NCBI GenBank assembly: GCA_963978545.1
Contig: OZ021722.1
Coordinates: forward strand, 108,554,442 to 108,618,441
Direction: 5' to 3'
DNA from: Linyphia triangularis
Lineage: Eukaryota > Arthropoda > Arachnida > Araneae > Linyphiidae
Length of the DNA: 64,000 bases
The notes beneath the pieces are model-generated. The model saw nothing but the letters and a program-made list of their open reading frames with translations. It ran no database searches and was not told the origin of the DNA. Position 1 is the first letter of the stretch, and every line of letters begins with the position of its first letter. Below are positions 14,601-27,175 of the stretch, one piece after another. Made by a program: the position numbers and the translations under genes.

Positions 14601-17600
14601 TAACTATATCACATGACCTTTAGATAAATTGTCATTTTATGATGACCATTACAAGGAACTTCCACAGAAAATTTCATACCAATATCTATGTTTCTTCTTA
14701 ATTTATCATGTTAATGGTGTTAACGAAACGGTGAAAATTCCATTTTGTAGAAAATCAGTAAAAAGTACGAAGTTGCATTGAAAACTTGTTGATATGATTG
14801 TATTAAATTTATCATAAATTTGTTCATAATTGACATAGAAGGAAAGTAAAGCTATTTTTAGAAACGTTAAGAAACAAGCTTTCGCAGATTTTGAAACACA
14901 GTGCACATCCATGCCTAACCCAGTACTCAAACCTAGCACCTTTGTCATGCGAGGCTAAAGCGCTAACCACACAGACATCGGATGAGAATTTATAAAATTT
15001 CTTTTTCTTGTAGGTAATCTATGTGATGCGGAATCCAAAAGATACAGCTGTCTCTTACTATCACCACCACAAAATGAGCACTTTTCTGGGGAATACTTCT
15101 GATACATGGGGCAGATTCTTGGAACATTTTATGGCGGGGCACGGTAAGAATTTTTAATCACTTTAAGCCCATTTTGGCACTTGAATTTTTTCTAAAAAAA
15201 AATTCAACTAATTTATAAAATCTAAAGTATGTCAACTTGAATAAATTGCTCTTTATATGCTGCGAGATGTCAAAAAGTACATTTTGACATACACTCAAAA
15301 ATAATTATTTATGGAAATAGTTGGGTAGGTAATATTTTTTAAAACGAGACAAAATGCTCATTTGACGAGTGCGGGAAAGCATTTTTTTTCACACTAAGGC
15401 GAGAAAGTTACTTTCCCGTACTTTTCGCAATAAAGTGCTACATGCGACCATCGATATAGATAAACAACTGGATAGACTGCTTAAAGCTTGGCGTCCACTA
15501 TCGTTGAGCAGAGCAGAGCGGAGTGGACTAGAGCCGATAACAAAGCTACTAACGTCTACTGTAGCACGAGGCTCGTGCTACAATGGACGTTGACAGACAT
15601 GTAATTGGATCTAATCCACTCCGCTCTGATCTGCTCTACTCTTCTCTGCTCAGCGATAGTGGACGCCAAGCTTAACGCTGGAAAAAATGAAGCCGTTGCC
15701 AGATGCTATTGGTGGGATAAAAAATACGGATTGCCGAGGATTGAAAATAAAATTTTGGGTTGTACACAGCAGATATGTCAATAGTAGACCTTAATTAGTA
15801 ATAATGTGCAAAAAAATATATACTCTAGCATTTTACAAGGTTCTTCGCATTTCCATCTAACTATAAAAGTGAACTGTGATTGGTTAATCTTCCCACCAGC
15901 TTCGCAAAGCTTCGCAATCCCCGGAGCGTTTTTCTCTTTTCATTGACAATGGAGCAGTCTATCCAGTTGTTTATCTATATCGATGCTTGCGAAACGATTT
16001 TTAATTAAAAATTATTTAAAAAGTGTAATTTTTTACACTTTGTTTTAAAAATAATATATATAAACCTAAAAGTTGAAAAGAACAACCGATTAAATCAGCA
16101 TTTTGCGCTTTCTATGAATCAAGTATATTTTTTATTTAAAATACGTTGGGGTAATTGTTATCCTATTGCAGGAAAAAAGTTTTCGACATTTTCGTAAGGA
16201 AGAGATGTTTCCTAGTCGGTGCTAAGCATTTTGAAACAGTATGATCATGCGAATTTCAAAACATTATGCTTCATTTGGGTCGGTAATGTTTACGATCATA
16301 GATATAGGAATCTGGCATCATTCACTTTTGAAATCTCACGTAATGAATGTTGAAGAAATAGTGTGGCAACCATCGTATGGGTAACATAGAGGCTGCAAGT
16401 GATGACGTCAAATTGAGTGGAAATAATCCGTTGCTATTCTAGGTTTTGTGCATTTTTAAAATTAACTCTGCAAGGTTTCTGAATTAATAATGCGGTTGCA
16501 TTTGTTTATTATTGTTACGAATTTTTCCGCTGAGGCAATGATGGCACAGTTTTTACAGTATAAAAATATTTATTCTCTCTTCAGAAAACTCACAAAATTT
16601 ATTCACAGGCAACAGTGTAATCGCTCACAAGCTTCAACACAAGCTTTAGCAAAAACAACTTCGAATACAGCGATTATACAAGCTCACTCCAATAGGTAAA
16701 CAAAGCGATAAGCTTTCATCGAAGTCCAAAGTCAATCTGCAAACTTTCCCGATCGCCGGTCTTTTTATAGCAGGCACGTGAGAACATTCCCGAAATTTCC
16801 AGCCAATTCATCGAAAAAGAAACGTCTCGAAATTTCTCGATTGCTTTAGGTGTTGCCACCTTTTTCTAACCTGTATAATCGCTGTTAATAAATTAAAATA
16901 AGATAAAAATAAATTACAATATAATTTTTAAATAATACGTCACTATTTACACTATATACAGACAATTTGTGCCACATTATGTTAGATTCCAGCCACGGGA
17001 TATCAAACGGCTTTTATAATTTTGTAAACGTTGTTGCACGAGAGAGTATTTGTATTAAAAAAAAAAGAGCAATGACATGTTTTTGGATTGTATCGTTTTT
17101 TAGTTTTTCGAAAAACAAAGTAAAGTGGTGGTTGATAGCCTAGGCAGTAGAGCATCGAGCTCGTAACCGGAGGGTTGCGGGTTCTGTCCTCGGTTCGCCA
17201 AATATCGGTGTGTACCTAATGGGGGCTGGTGCACATTAAATCTGTCGTGGCCTCAATGTCCTCTCGTTGGTGCGGTGGGGTCGGAGAGAGGGGTTTACAC
17301 TAGAAGATTTCGATCTCGTATTCTTCTAGATGCTCAAAATTACGAGACGTATTTGGCTGTGTTAAGCACTTTATAAGTGGCAGAAATAGACAGTCGGTGG
17401 TTTCAAAACAAAAGTGGTGGTTCGTTGAGAAATGGATGTGGTTTCTTGAAACTTTTTTTTCTAACATAAGCAAAAGGCAGCGACTGACAAACTCTTATCG
17501 AGTAAAATTCGTTTCGTTATTAAGCTTGGCGTCCACTATCGCTAAGCAGAGTAGAGCAGATCAGAGCGGAGTGGATTAGAGCCAATTACAAGTCTATCAA

Positions 17601-20600
17601 CGTCCATTGTAGCTCGAGGTTCGTGCTATAGTAGACATTGGCAGCCTTGTAATTGGCTCTAATCCACTCCGCTCTGATCTGCTCTACTCTGCTTAGCGAT
17701 AGTGGACTCCAAGCTTATTAGAAACTAATCCGGCTAGCAACATTTGAGCAATAGACAATTCTCTGCATTTTTTAAAAAAGAGTGAAATTAGTTTATATTT
17801 ATGAAGAATTTCTTTTTGATTCCAAATAATCAAACAAAATTTCTTTAAAAAAAATTAGTTATTTAAAAATTAAGAAAAGAAAATCCACCTCGTCCGATCG
17901 CTTTCCGATTAAAACACTATTTTATAGCTGAGACGTCAAGAGATCCTTCCGTTTCCATGGTTATCGTGAGGTTTCTGCCAAGTAGTTGGTGTGAGTTTTG
18001 TAGACAGTTGCCATATCTCGTGCCGGTCGGCGCGATTTGCGAGAAACTTGCAAAACTGGTTCTTAAAGAATTCTGTATCTGTAATTAAAAGAATTTTGTA
18101 TCTTTTTTTAACATATATAAATCATCGGAAAACATAATCAACAATATACGGCCAGGTGACTATAGTGTATCTGTAGCATTTGTTTAAAAAAAAAAAAGAA
18201 TCACGAAATTTTTTTATACCAAGTTCTTAAATTATGTTTTAAAATAAAACAATATCGAAACTAAATAAAAAACAAAAAAATTAGCCAATGCTGTGAAAAC
18301 CTCAACATTAATTAATTTTAAATTCCTTGCCGAATACAATATATTTACCGCAAATTCGAAATGTCAACAAAAAATATGGAGAATTTAGAACATACAAAAA
18401 CAAAATATTTCATGAAAAATAATGTTAAAAATACATTTACTGAAAAATAAGACATCATTTATATGAATACAAGGTATTATATGCTCAAATAATAGTTTCA
18501 TTTTCAATTACAAATCTAACTTGAATCGAGAGTTATTAAAAAACAAAATCTAGCTTAGCAACGTGATGTCTAGACTCAATGGATGATTCCCGCATTTTTT
18601 TACTCAATTTTAAATGTTTCGAAAAGGCCATAAACACAAAAATTTCTGCTGAATGTACTTTTTTTAAAAATTAGCAATCTCAAAGTTTGTTTGTTATTTT
18701 CGGCGGGAAAAACAACACATTCGGCATGAAGGGAATGTGACGTCACTACATTTCAAACAACTTGGCTTGAAACGCAGCAGTGGAAACCAGTTTTGCAAGT
18801 TTCTCGCAAATCGCGCCAACCTGTACGGGTTATGGCAATTGTCTAAAAAACTCACACCAACTATTTGGCAGAAACCTCACGATAACCATAGAAACGGAAG
18901 GTTGTTTTGACGTCACAGCTAAAATGTAGCGTTTTGATCGGACTGCAATCGGACTAGGTGGTTTCGGTCGTTTTTATTTTCTTTATATTTAAATAATTAA
19001 TTTTCTTAAAAAAACTTTTGTTTGAATATTTGGAGAATCAGATAGAAATTCTTCAGAAATATAAACTTACTAGCTGTGTGGCCCCGCTATGCTGGGGACC
19101 CGTTGAAAGATATAGCAGTTTACATTCAAGAAAAAGTGGATAAGATGTAGTAAAGGGCATTTGGCGAATTTTTTCATTTAACGATTAGAAAAATCACAAA
19201 AATCAAAAACACGGTAACTAAAAGAAAACTAAAACGTAAATAATAAGAAAATTAAGTTAAAATATAAATATTAAGGGTACTTTTCCGTTAGGGGGTTACT
19301 AGTTGGCACCAAGCCTAAATGTTTACCCATACAAAAGGCGCTTAAATGTATCACCAATTATAAATATAGAAATTATGAATTTATTTGAAAGTTATTAGTT
19401 TAGATTATTTCGGTCTTACTTTTGGTGATTTTTTTTAGTGGTATCCGGCAAACGGATTATTACCAAAATAAATTAAAATATAAATAATTATAAAATTAAA
19501 ATATAACTGAAAATAAAAATCATTGCGAGAAACCGCATTTATCTGTAAAATAGCACCAAACAAATGTTTTAGAGTACATCTGAACCAAAAAAGGTTGGTA
19601 TTCTTCAAATTTTTCAATTTTTTTCAAATTTTTATTCTATTTTTATTATGTAGAGTAGTCCCATGCTCGACCCCTTGCCAACTTCATAATCAGGACCAAA
19701 ATATAACACCAAAGAAATAAAATCACAAATGAAATATTAGGTTTCTGGTGTAAATTGTAAGATAATTTGGTGTAAATAATGAAACATGAATTATGCAAAA
19801 AATGTATTCAAATTTAAGTTAAATATTACGGAACTTGGATGCACAGTACGAAAACACTATTAAAAAAAAAAGAAGGAAAAAAAAAAAAGGAAAAAAAAAA
19901 GAGAAAAAAGAAAAAAAATAGTAATTTCGGTATTCTGTGTAAAGGAAACGAATAAATATTTACCTGGAAATAAAAAAAAAAATTAACAAATTCCGTAATG
20001 ACTTAAAATTTTTCAGTGAATTTCAATAATTTGCTTACACTCAGTTTATTAGCATTAAGCTAAAACCGCGCATTCGCAGAGCATCGATTTACAGTAAATA
20101 TACGGAAAATTATAGTAATATTCGAACTGTTTATCGGACAGGCGATTGTAATACATAAAAATAATCAAAAAAATAAGGGGGACATATTAAAAAAACTTTG
20201 GGTTTTATTCTGATGTAATAAAAAAATATCGTTGCCATTCCAATAATTTTTTTCATGTCATTAACTTTTAATAAAAGCAACTTTAAATCGAATTTAAAAG
20301 TTGTTCCCTACAATCTCCATGCACTAAAGCTTCTATGTACCGAATTTCGTACCTTTACGTACAAAACTGTGGATTTGTATAAGATTCAGACCTACAGATA
20401 ACTCAGTTTTATATATATAGATTTCACTCGTTTTTAAAAAAATGCGAGAATTGTCCGATGAAAGTGACGTCACACTTGCAACCGCAATTGCTTTTTGTCA
20501 AATCGATATCCTGGTATAATTTAAATGGCTACTTGTTTCTAAACAGGCAAACTTAGATTATATAACAGCCCTTTACATCGAATAGATCCTTAATGTCTTT

Positions 20601-23600
20601 TCCCTGCTGTATAACTGCACTAGCAGAAAATATACTTTTACAGAAACAGTTTCTGGGCGAAAGAAATCTCTATGAATAATTTGGTACTTGAAAGGATTTT
20701 GGTTTGCAATTATTTGAAAAAGATTCCATGTAAGAAACTAGGGTGTGGAACATCGCACAATTTTCTATTACTCTATTATACACTGATGTGGTTAATACCG
20801 TTTTAATATTTTCATCCTTCATTTAGAAAAATGTCCAGTGCAATAATTCCCTACTGACGGTCATGGGAATGGGCGAAATTCTATGGTGATTTCCATGCAA
20901 CAATTTTAAAATTATATTTCTAATTCAAATACATAATTTTTTTTTTTTTTTTTTTTTTTATTATTTTTTTATTTTGTTTTAGATAGGTTATAACCTATCA
21001 TCCTAATAAAAATATTTAAAAAATGTTTTATTTTGAATTTTATTCATAAATTTAAAAATGTTGTGTATTGCTGGAAAAACTGGGGATCAAATGTCGTATA
21101 TATACGTGCATGATCGTCAGTGGGTCAAAAAAAAAAAAAAAAAAAAAAAAATTAAAAATTGAGCATATTAAAAAAAATGTTTTTTTTTTTTTTTTTTGAA
21201 TTTGAATTTGAGCAAAAAACACACATTTAAAAAAAAAAATCGATTTTTTTTTTTTACTTTCATTACCTTATGTAAATGTATGGGATAATAAAAAGTAAAT
21301 AGTAAGACTGAGACAGAGCCTATCATTCAGAGATCGCTTCTATACTATCGATATAGATAAACAACGATAAGAAACGATATTGTTTATCTATATCGATGTT
21401 CTATACACGTTTCTATTGTTCCACATTAGATCGATCCCAAAGCATGTAAAATTTGGCCTTATTTAATGATCCAAATTTCTCCTTTTTTGAAGTTTTAAAG
21501 TTAGTGACGTAGAAATCCTCTGGCAATTTCATATTTTGATTCGGTATTTTAACTAACAAAAATACTACCAAGTTTATGAGCTTGGTAATACGAAAACATG
21601 TCACTCAATATTTAAGCTCTAATCCGATAATTCTCTAGAGACAACATACAGTTTGGCGATTGAAGGACTCTCTGATTTTAAAATTAAATCACTCTTAAAC
21701 GAAGAAGAATATAAGAATGAAACAAAATGTACAGTTATTTTGAAAGCTGTAAAAATCTGAAACGAAAGTTTCAAATGTTAACAACAGATTATTGCGCTGT
21801 AATTACGAAAATCTAGAAATATGTCATAAATATGTCCTCTGCAATCTTTCGTTGCAATCACTCTAACTTCTTTTTACGTTTAAACAATGGAACTATCCGA
21901 AGACTGATCGCTCAAAGCATTTAGTCAGAGAGGCGACAGCAATTTGGACCCCATCGAACATCATTCTAAATTATTTATAGAAATTGGAGAAAAGTGAGTT
22001 GATTAGAAATCCACTGGTCTGCCGTGGTAAAAATGGCCGAAACTGATCAAAAATAAACTTGGAATGAGTTGAACTAAAATCCGATTGCCAAATATGTCAT
22101 AACTTGCCAAAAAGAAACAACTCTGGCAACCCACTGCATTTTGATTTTCAATGAGAAAAAGACCAAACGATTTCTGATCTCTGGCTCGGAAAACTTGTAT
22201 CTTTTAAAAGTAAGCCAAATTGGTGTCATTAGTTACGTTATCAGTGATGTAATGTTTATTGTCAACTTGGCTCCCTTTTAATGGATGCAAGTAGACCGTC
22301 GCCAGATATCTGAATCGTCTGCAACCTTCTTAATTGAAAATTAAAGAGTGAGGGTTACTAAATAAAAACCTTCTCCCTCCTAAAAAAAACTTCCCAATAA
22401 GTGATGAATCCGATGCCTTTTGATTTTACACTTCACCACATTTTGGAATATCTAAGTGAACTTACTGAAGTATTTTGTATCACTTTTAGATTTACGATTA
22501 GAAAAAACAACATTTTCATAAATTGTACTTTTGAAATTATTATTACGTCATCACCCATCGCTAAAGTCTATGATGTTAAATACATAATTATCCATTTTTT
22601 ATTTCTGTAACTCACCTTATCAAAGCGCGTGAATACACACTTTTGAAAATTCCATAGATTTTCTAAACTACTTCACCATTTCGCAAAATATTTTTTTAAA
22701 GAAACTGTTTCGCATTTAAAGCTCTGTCTTTTTCCTTTCAAAATCGAAACGCTAAAGTAATATGGATAGCCTTTCTGAAAATGCTGAATCCTCTAAACGT
22801 ACAATCAATGATACAGCTGACATTTTAGGCATTGCTCAAAGAGTTTCTGATGGATTGCAATCTGTTCCGGGAGCTAATGATGGAAAAATTGTGCCTCTTG
22901 ATGTCTTGACTTGCGATGGTTCCTCGTCGAAGGAAAATACAACGAAGGTGAAGTCTCACAGTAAATCGAATGTCATATCAGAAAAGAAGGCTGCTGGTCA
23001 GAAAACCATGAAAAAGAAAACCGAGAAAAAAAAGGAAGCCAAGCGAAAGGACACAAGTACTGTCAAGACTACTAAGGTTCCCAAAGCAACTGCTGTCAAG
23101 AAATCGCAATCTAAAGCTGCTAAGACGAAGGAAACCAAGAAGCCAGTAGAAAAGAAATCCAAAAGCATTGATAAAAAGAAAGGGGATAAAAAGAAAGACG
23201 ATGATAGCAAAACCAAAAAAAAACTGCAAAGGAAGGATTCTGTGAATAATAAAAAAGCAGGAATCAAAGAAAAGAAAACAACTGCTACCAATGCGAATAA
23301 CAAAGCTTCAACTAAGAGAAAAGCTCCTGTCACTAGTTTGAAAACATCCCCAACAAAAAAGCCGAAGAAATGATTGGATGCGCAAGAGGTTAAACCCCAA
23401 ATTCCATTATGCTAACTAAAGGAACGTCTTTAAATTTAAATTCATGAACTGAAGTAAACAGTTTCGCAAAGAAAATTGTAATAGATATTCATAGAATTAA
23501 TAACGAATTATATAAGTTGATGAAAAAAATGCATAAATTTGGTTTCATTAAATGCTTTATTTAAATCATTTGAATACATGTTTTCTTTTTTCAAAACTTT

Positions 23601-26600
23601 TCTAATTCGTATTTTTTACTGAAAATAAATATGTATTGTAATAAGTATTACTTTGTGATACCCTTCCTATTTTAAACAGCTTGGTAAATTCAAATTTTCC
23701 GGACCGATCAAAATTCGGCGTTTTTGACAAGAAATAAAGGTTTTATCTTGGCAATCCTATTCGAATATTTGAGATTGCCTCATATGATTCCTGGTAACCA
23801 TGACAATCCTACTTAAAGGTTTCCGATTGGTTAACGTGATTTCATTTCAGATGATGATGATGCTGGTTTTTATGACACGAGGTTGTTTTCATTTCAGCGT
23901 TATTCACACAGTCTTCTTTACATTTGGCTCATTTGATTCACACAATTTCTTTTTCAGTTGCCAACTGTTAGAAATTGCGCCAAACGAACAGTCGATTCTT
24001 CATTTATCACTAAAGTATCATATGATAATTAACCTTTCTCCAGATTCTATTTAAAATGAAGAAGAAAAGGTTAAAATGCTTTATACGCTTCCCCTTTTGG
24101 CGACTTTGCAAAATGCCGCCAAGTTATATTGACGTTACTACTAAATTGAACTACAGGATTGCCAAAATGGATGCCAAGTTGTAATAGACCCACATAGGCA
24201 CCGGGTTACCATACTTAGCGCAAAATCACCTAAAAAAAGAGGAAGGAGGGAACGTATAACACCTTCTAACCGAGGAAAATGAGTTGTTTTTCTAATCCAC
24301 AGGGTTTTTTTTTCAATTTTTAATAAATTCATAATAAAATACTGGTTAGTATACTTTTACAGTGCATTTCTTTTTTGAACTTCAAACTCCGATGCTGTGA
24401 TTCCGTGCCAAGGCGATATTTCCCAATACATGGTAGCAATCGCCATTATTACTTGAAGTGATTTCTTGGTAAGCAATTCTTAGTGCAGAAATTGGTGCGA
24501 TTTCTTGAGAAAGGGAATTGACCATTTCCACCTTGGCGAAATAAAAAAAAAAATGACCGTTTTCGTCTTTGCAAGACAAATGCTGACTGATAAGCCACGT
24601 AAAAAAAGCTACAGCATTTTCGTCGAAGGTAAATTGAAAATAGCCAATTCCTCTAATTCGCCAATTCTGCTATTCAACATCAGTGGTATATAGCCTTAAA
24701 TTTTATGTAATATTCATTCCACATGTTGGATAGTTACAGTCAAAATCTTCAAATTTGTAATTAAAAAATAATAAACTTCATAGTTTTTTCCCTTTTTTTT
24801 CCCCCTTTCGATTGATTCTTATCCCATTCATCTCCTATACTTGGGTCTTCGATAGCTTGGTGACAAGTTGGTGTCAAAGGTTCATGGACATGTAAAAGCC
24901 GTTTTTCAGTGACAGCGACAGTCCCCAAAACTTCAAACAATGCATTGCCATGGACATCAAATCAATCTGCCGAGTTTCATCTTGATTGGAAGACAAGTGT
25001 GTTAGTTAGTAATCAGAAGCGACAAGAGACCGACACCGGACGTGTGTAAAAGCGGCCTTTTAGTGATCGCTCCCTAAACTCAAAATGATATAGTGCCTTG
25101 TCATCGACATCGTATCTATCTGCTAAGTTTCAGTCGGATTGAATGACGGCAAGTGGGTTAATTAGCCGGAAATTTATTGGTAAAAGCAAATATATAAATG
25201 ACTTGTAGAAGCTTGACTCAGGTTGAAATGAAAGGAAGAAGCATTGACTCTCCGAAAGAAACAAAGCGACAGTTTTTATGGGTTCTTAAAGTACCAATAT
25301 CTTTCAAAAGAACATATTGATCAAAATTTTTTAGTCTGACGAATTTATATTTCACGGACGCGTTTATTAATTGACATTCAAAGAGAATCAGCATGGAAAT
25401 GTCAATGTGTATGGAAAAAAAAAACTTTGGAAAATAGCTTTACAAAATTGGTTAATATTTCCCTAGAGTATTAAATATTTAGTATCCCTATCGGGCTATT
25501 GTGAGAAGATAATTTTTATCACTTTTCAGGTCCAAAACACATTTCTTACTGCATAGTACTTACTTTTAAGAGAAAGTAAGGATCATTCCCTATACTCACT
25601 ATGTTGTAATCTTCTAGCCCAGTGCATTTAGAAACTACTTTCTCTATAACCTTGAAATTGGGAGAGCAGATACGAAAAAGATCACTTACAGAAACGACAA
25701 GAATATTTTTCATTTAATGTCTACCTACTATAAATGAAAACTAGGGGGCTTCACCCCCTGCTCACTAACGCTCGCCAACCCCCAAACGCCTCGCTGCGTG
25801 GTTAAAACATCTTGCTGCGCTCGAATAGGTTTGCCAGCCATAAAAAATGTAACCAAATTTTTATAAATTTAATGTAAGGCCTAATAGAGAAAACACCCAA
25901 ATTGCAAGTTTCATAATAGAAAGTTAAATATACTATCCGCCAACATACGTATTACGCCGAGAGTGATTGTTTCGTTCACGTCGCCCCGTTAGAGAGTATT
26001 TTCTGGATAGAAATACTTCAAAATAATAATTACTGTAATACAAAAATGCTTCAGAAAAACAGAAAAAATCAACTTTGAAACGAAGAGTTTAAAAAGAGCT
26101 TTAAAATTAGCAATGGGTTTGTTGTTTACATACGTAAGGATGTTGCCATTCATATATTCAAAATCATTGAGGCTTTGTAGTAGCTTAATGATGGAAAATA
26201 TTGAAATTTAACTAATTAATAAAATGTTAATAAATTATTTTGGGACGTTTTGGCAAATCTACAGCTTATTTCCTTTAAAATGACACCTTGATCATTGAAA
26301 TTGGTTGAGCAGTTTAGGCGGACGGACTAACCCCAAAAAACGTATTGCCTATTAAATATATAGATTAAAGTAACGAAAGACTATTGTAGGTGGAGCCCCT
26401 GCATATGCATTGACGTCAAGATTTCAAATAGAAAATAAAATATATTAGACGTTATTTTCGAGTTATTAATTTCTACATGGGTATAATGTAAAAGATAAAA
26501 AGTAACATTATCTAATGTTAAAAATTTTATATAAAAAAAAAACATCACACGACTATTGATCCGTAGAAATATCAAACACATGATTCTCTTAGAGAAGGGA

Positions 26601-27137
26601 CAATTACCGCATTTTTTAAAAACGAGTAAAATTAGTTTATATTTATGAAGAATTTCTTTCCGATTCTAAATATTCAAACATAAGTTCTTTAAAAAATTTA
26701 GTTATTTAAATATTAAGAAAAGAAAATGTCCCCAAACCGAGCCAAAACCAGTCCTATCAAAACACTCAGCTATAGCTGTGACGTCAAAACTTCCTTCCGT
26801 TTCTATGGTTATCATGAGGTTTCTGCCAAATAGTTGGTGTGTGTTTGGCATTGGTGTTTAGAAGACAATTACCATATCCCATACCGATTGGCGTGATTTG
26901 CGAGAAACTTGCAAGACTGGTTTCTGCTGCTGTGTTTCAAGCCAAGTTGTTTGAGATGTAGTGACGTCATATTCGCACCGAGCCGAATGAGTCGTTTTCC
27001 CCGCCAAAACTAACAAAAGAACTTTGATTGATATTAAAAAAAAAAAAGACCAGTGACCAGAAATGTTTGTGTTTATGGTCTTTTCGAAACATTTAGTATT
27101 GAATTAAAAAAAAAAAATTAAAAAATTCTAGAATTGT

Positions 27138-27175
<38 letters not shown>

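Noticed and set aside
19435..19720. Short frames shared between 19.5 kb and 57.0 kb
   Set aside because: Both lie in Helitron copies; the shared peptide reflects DNA homology and the frames carry no Rep or helicase motif.
22978..23333. Hydrophobic Phe/Leu-rich frames on the minus strand
   Set aside because: Antisense of the AAR/AAA-rich lysine gene; reversed lysine codons give Phe/Leu.
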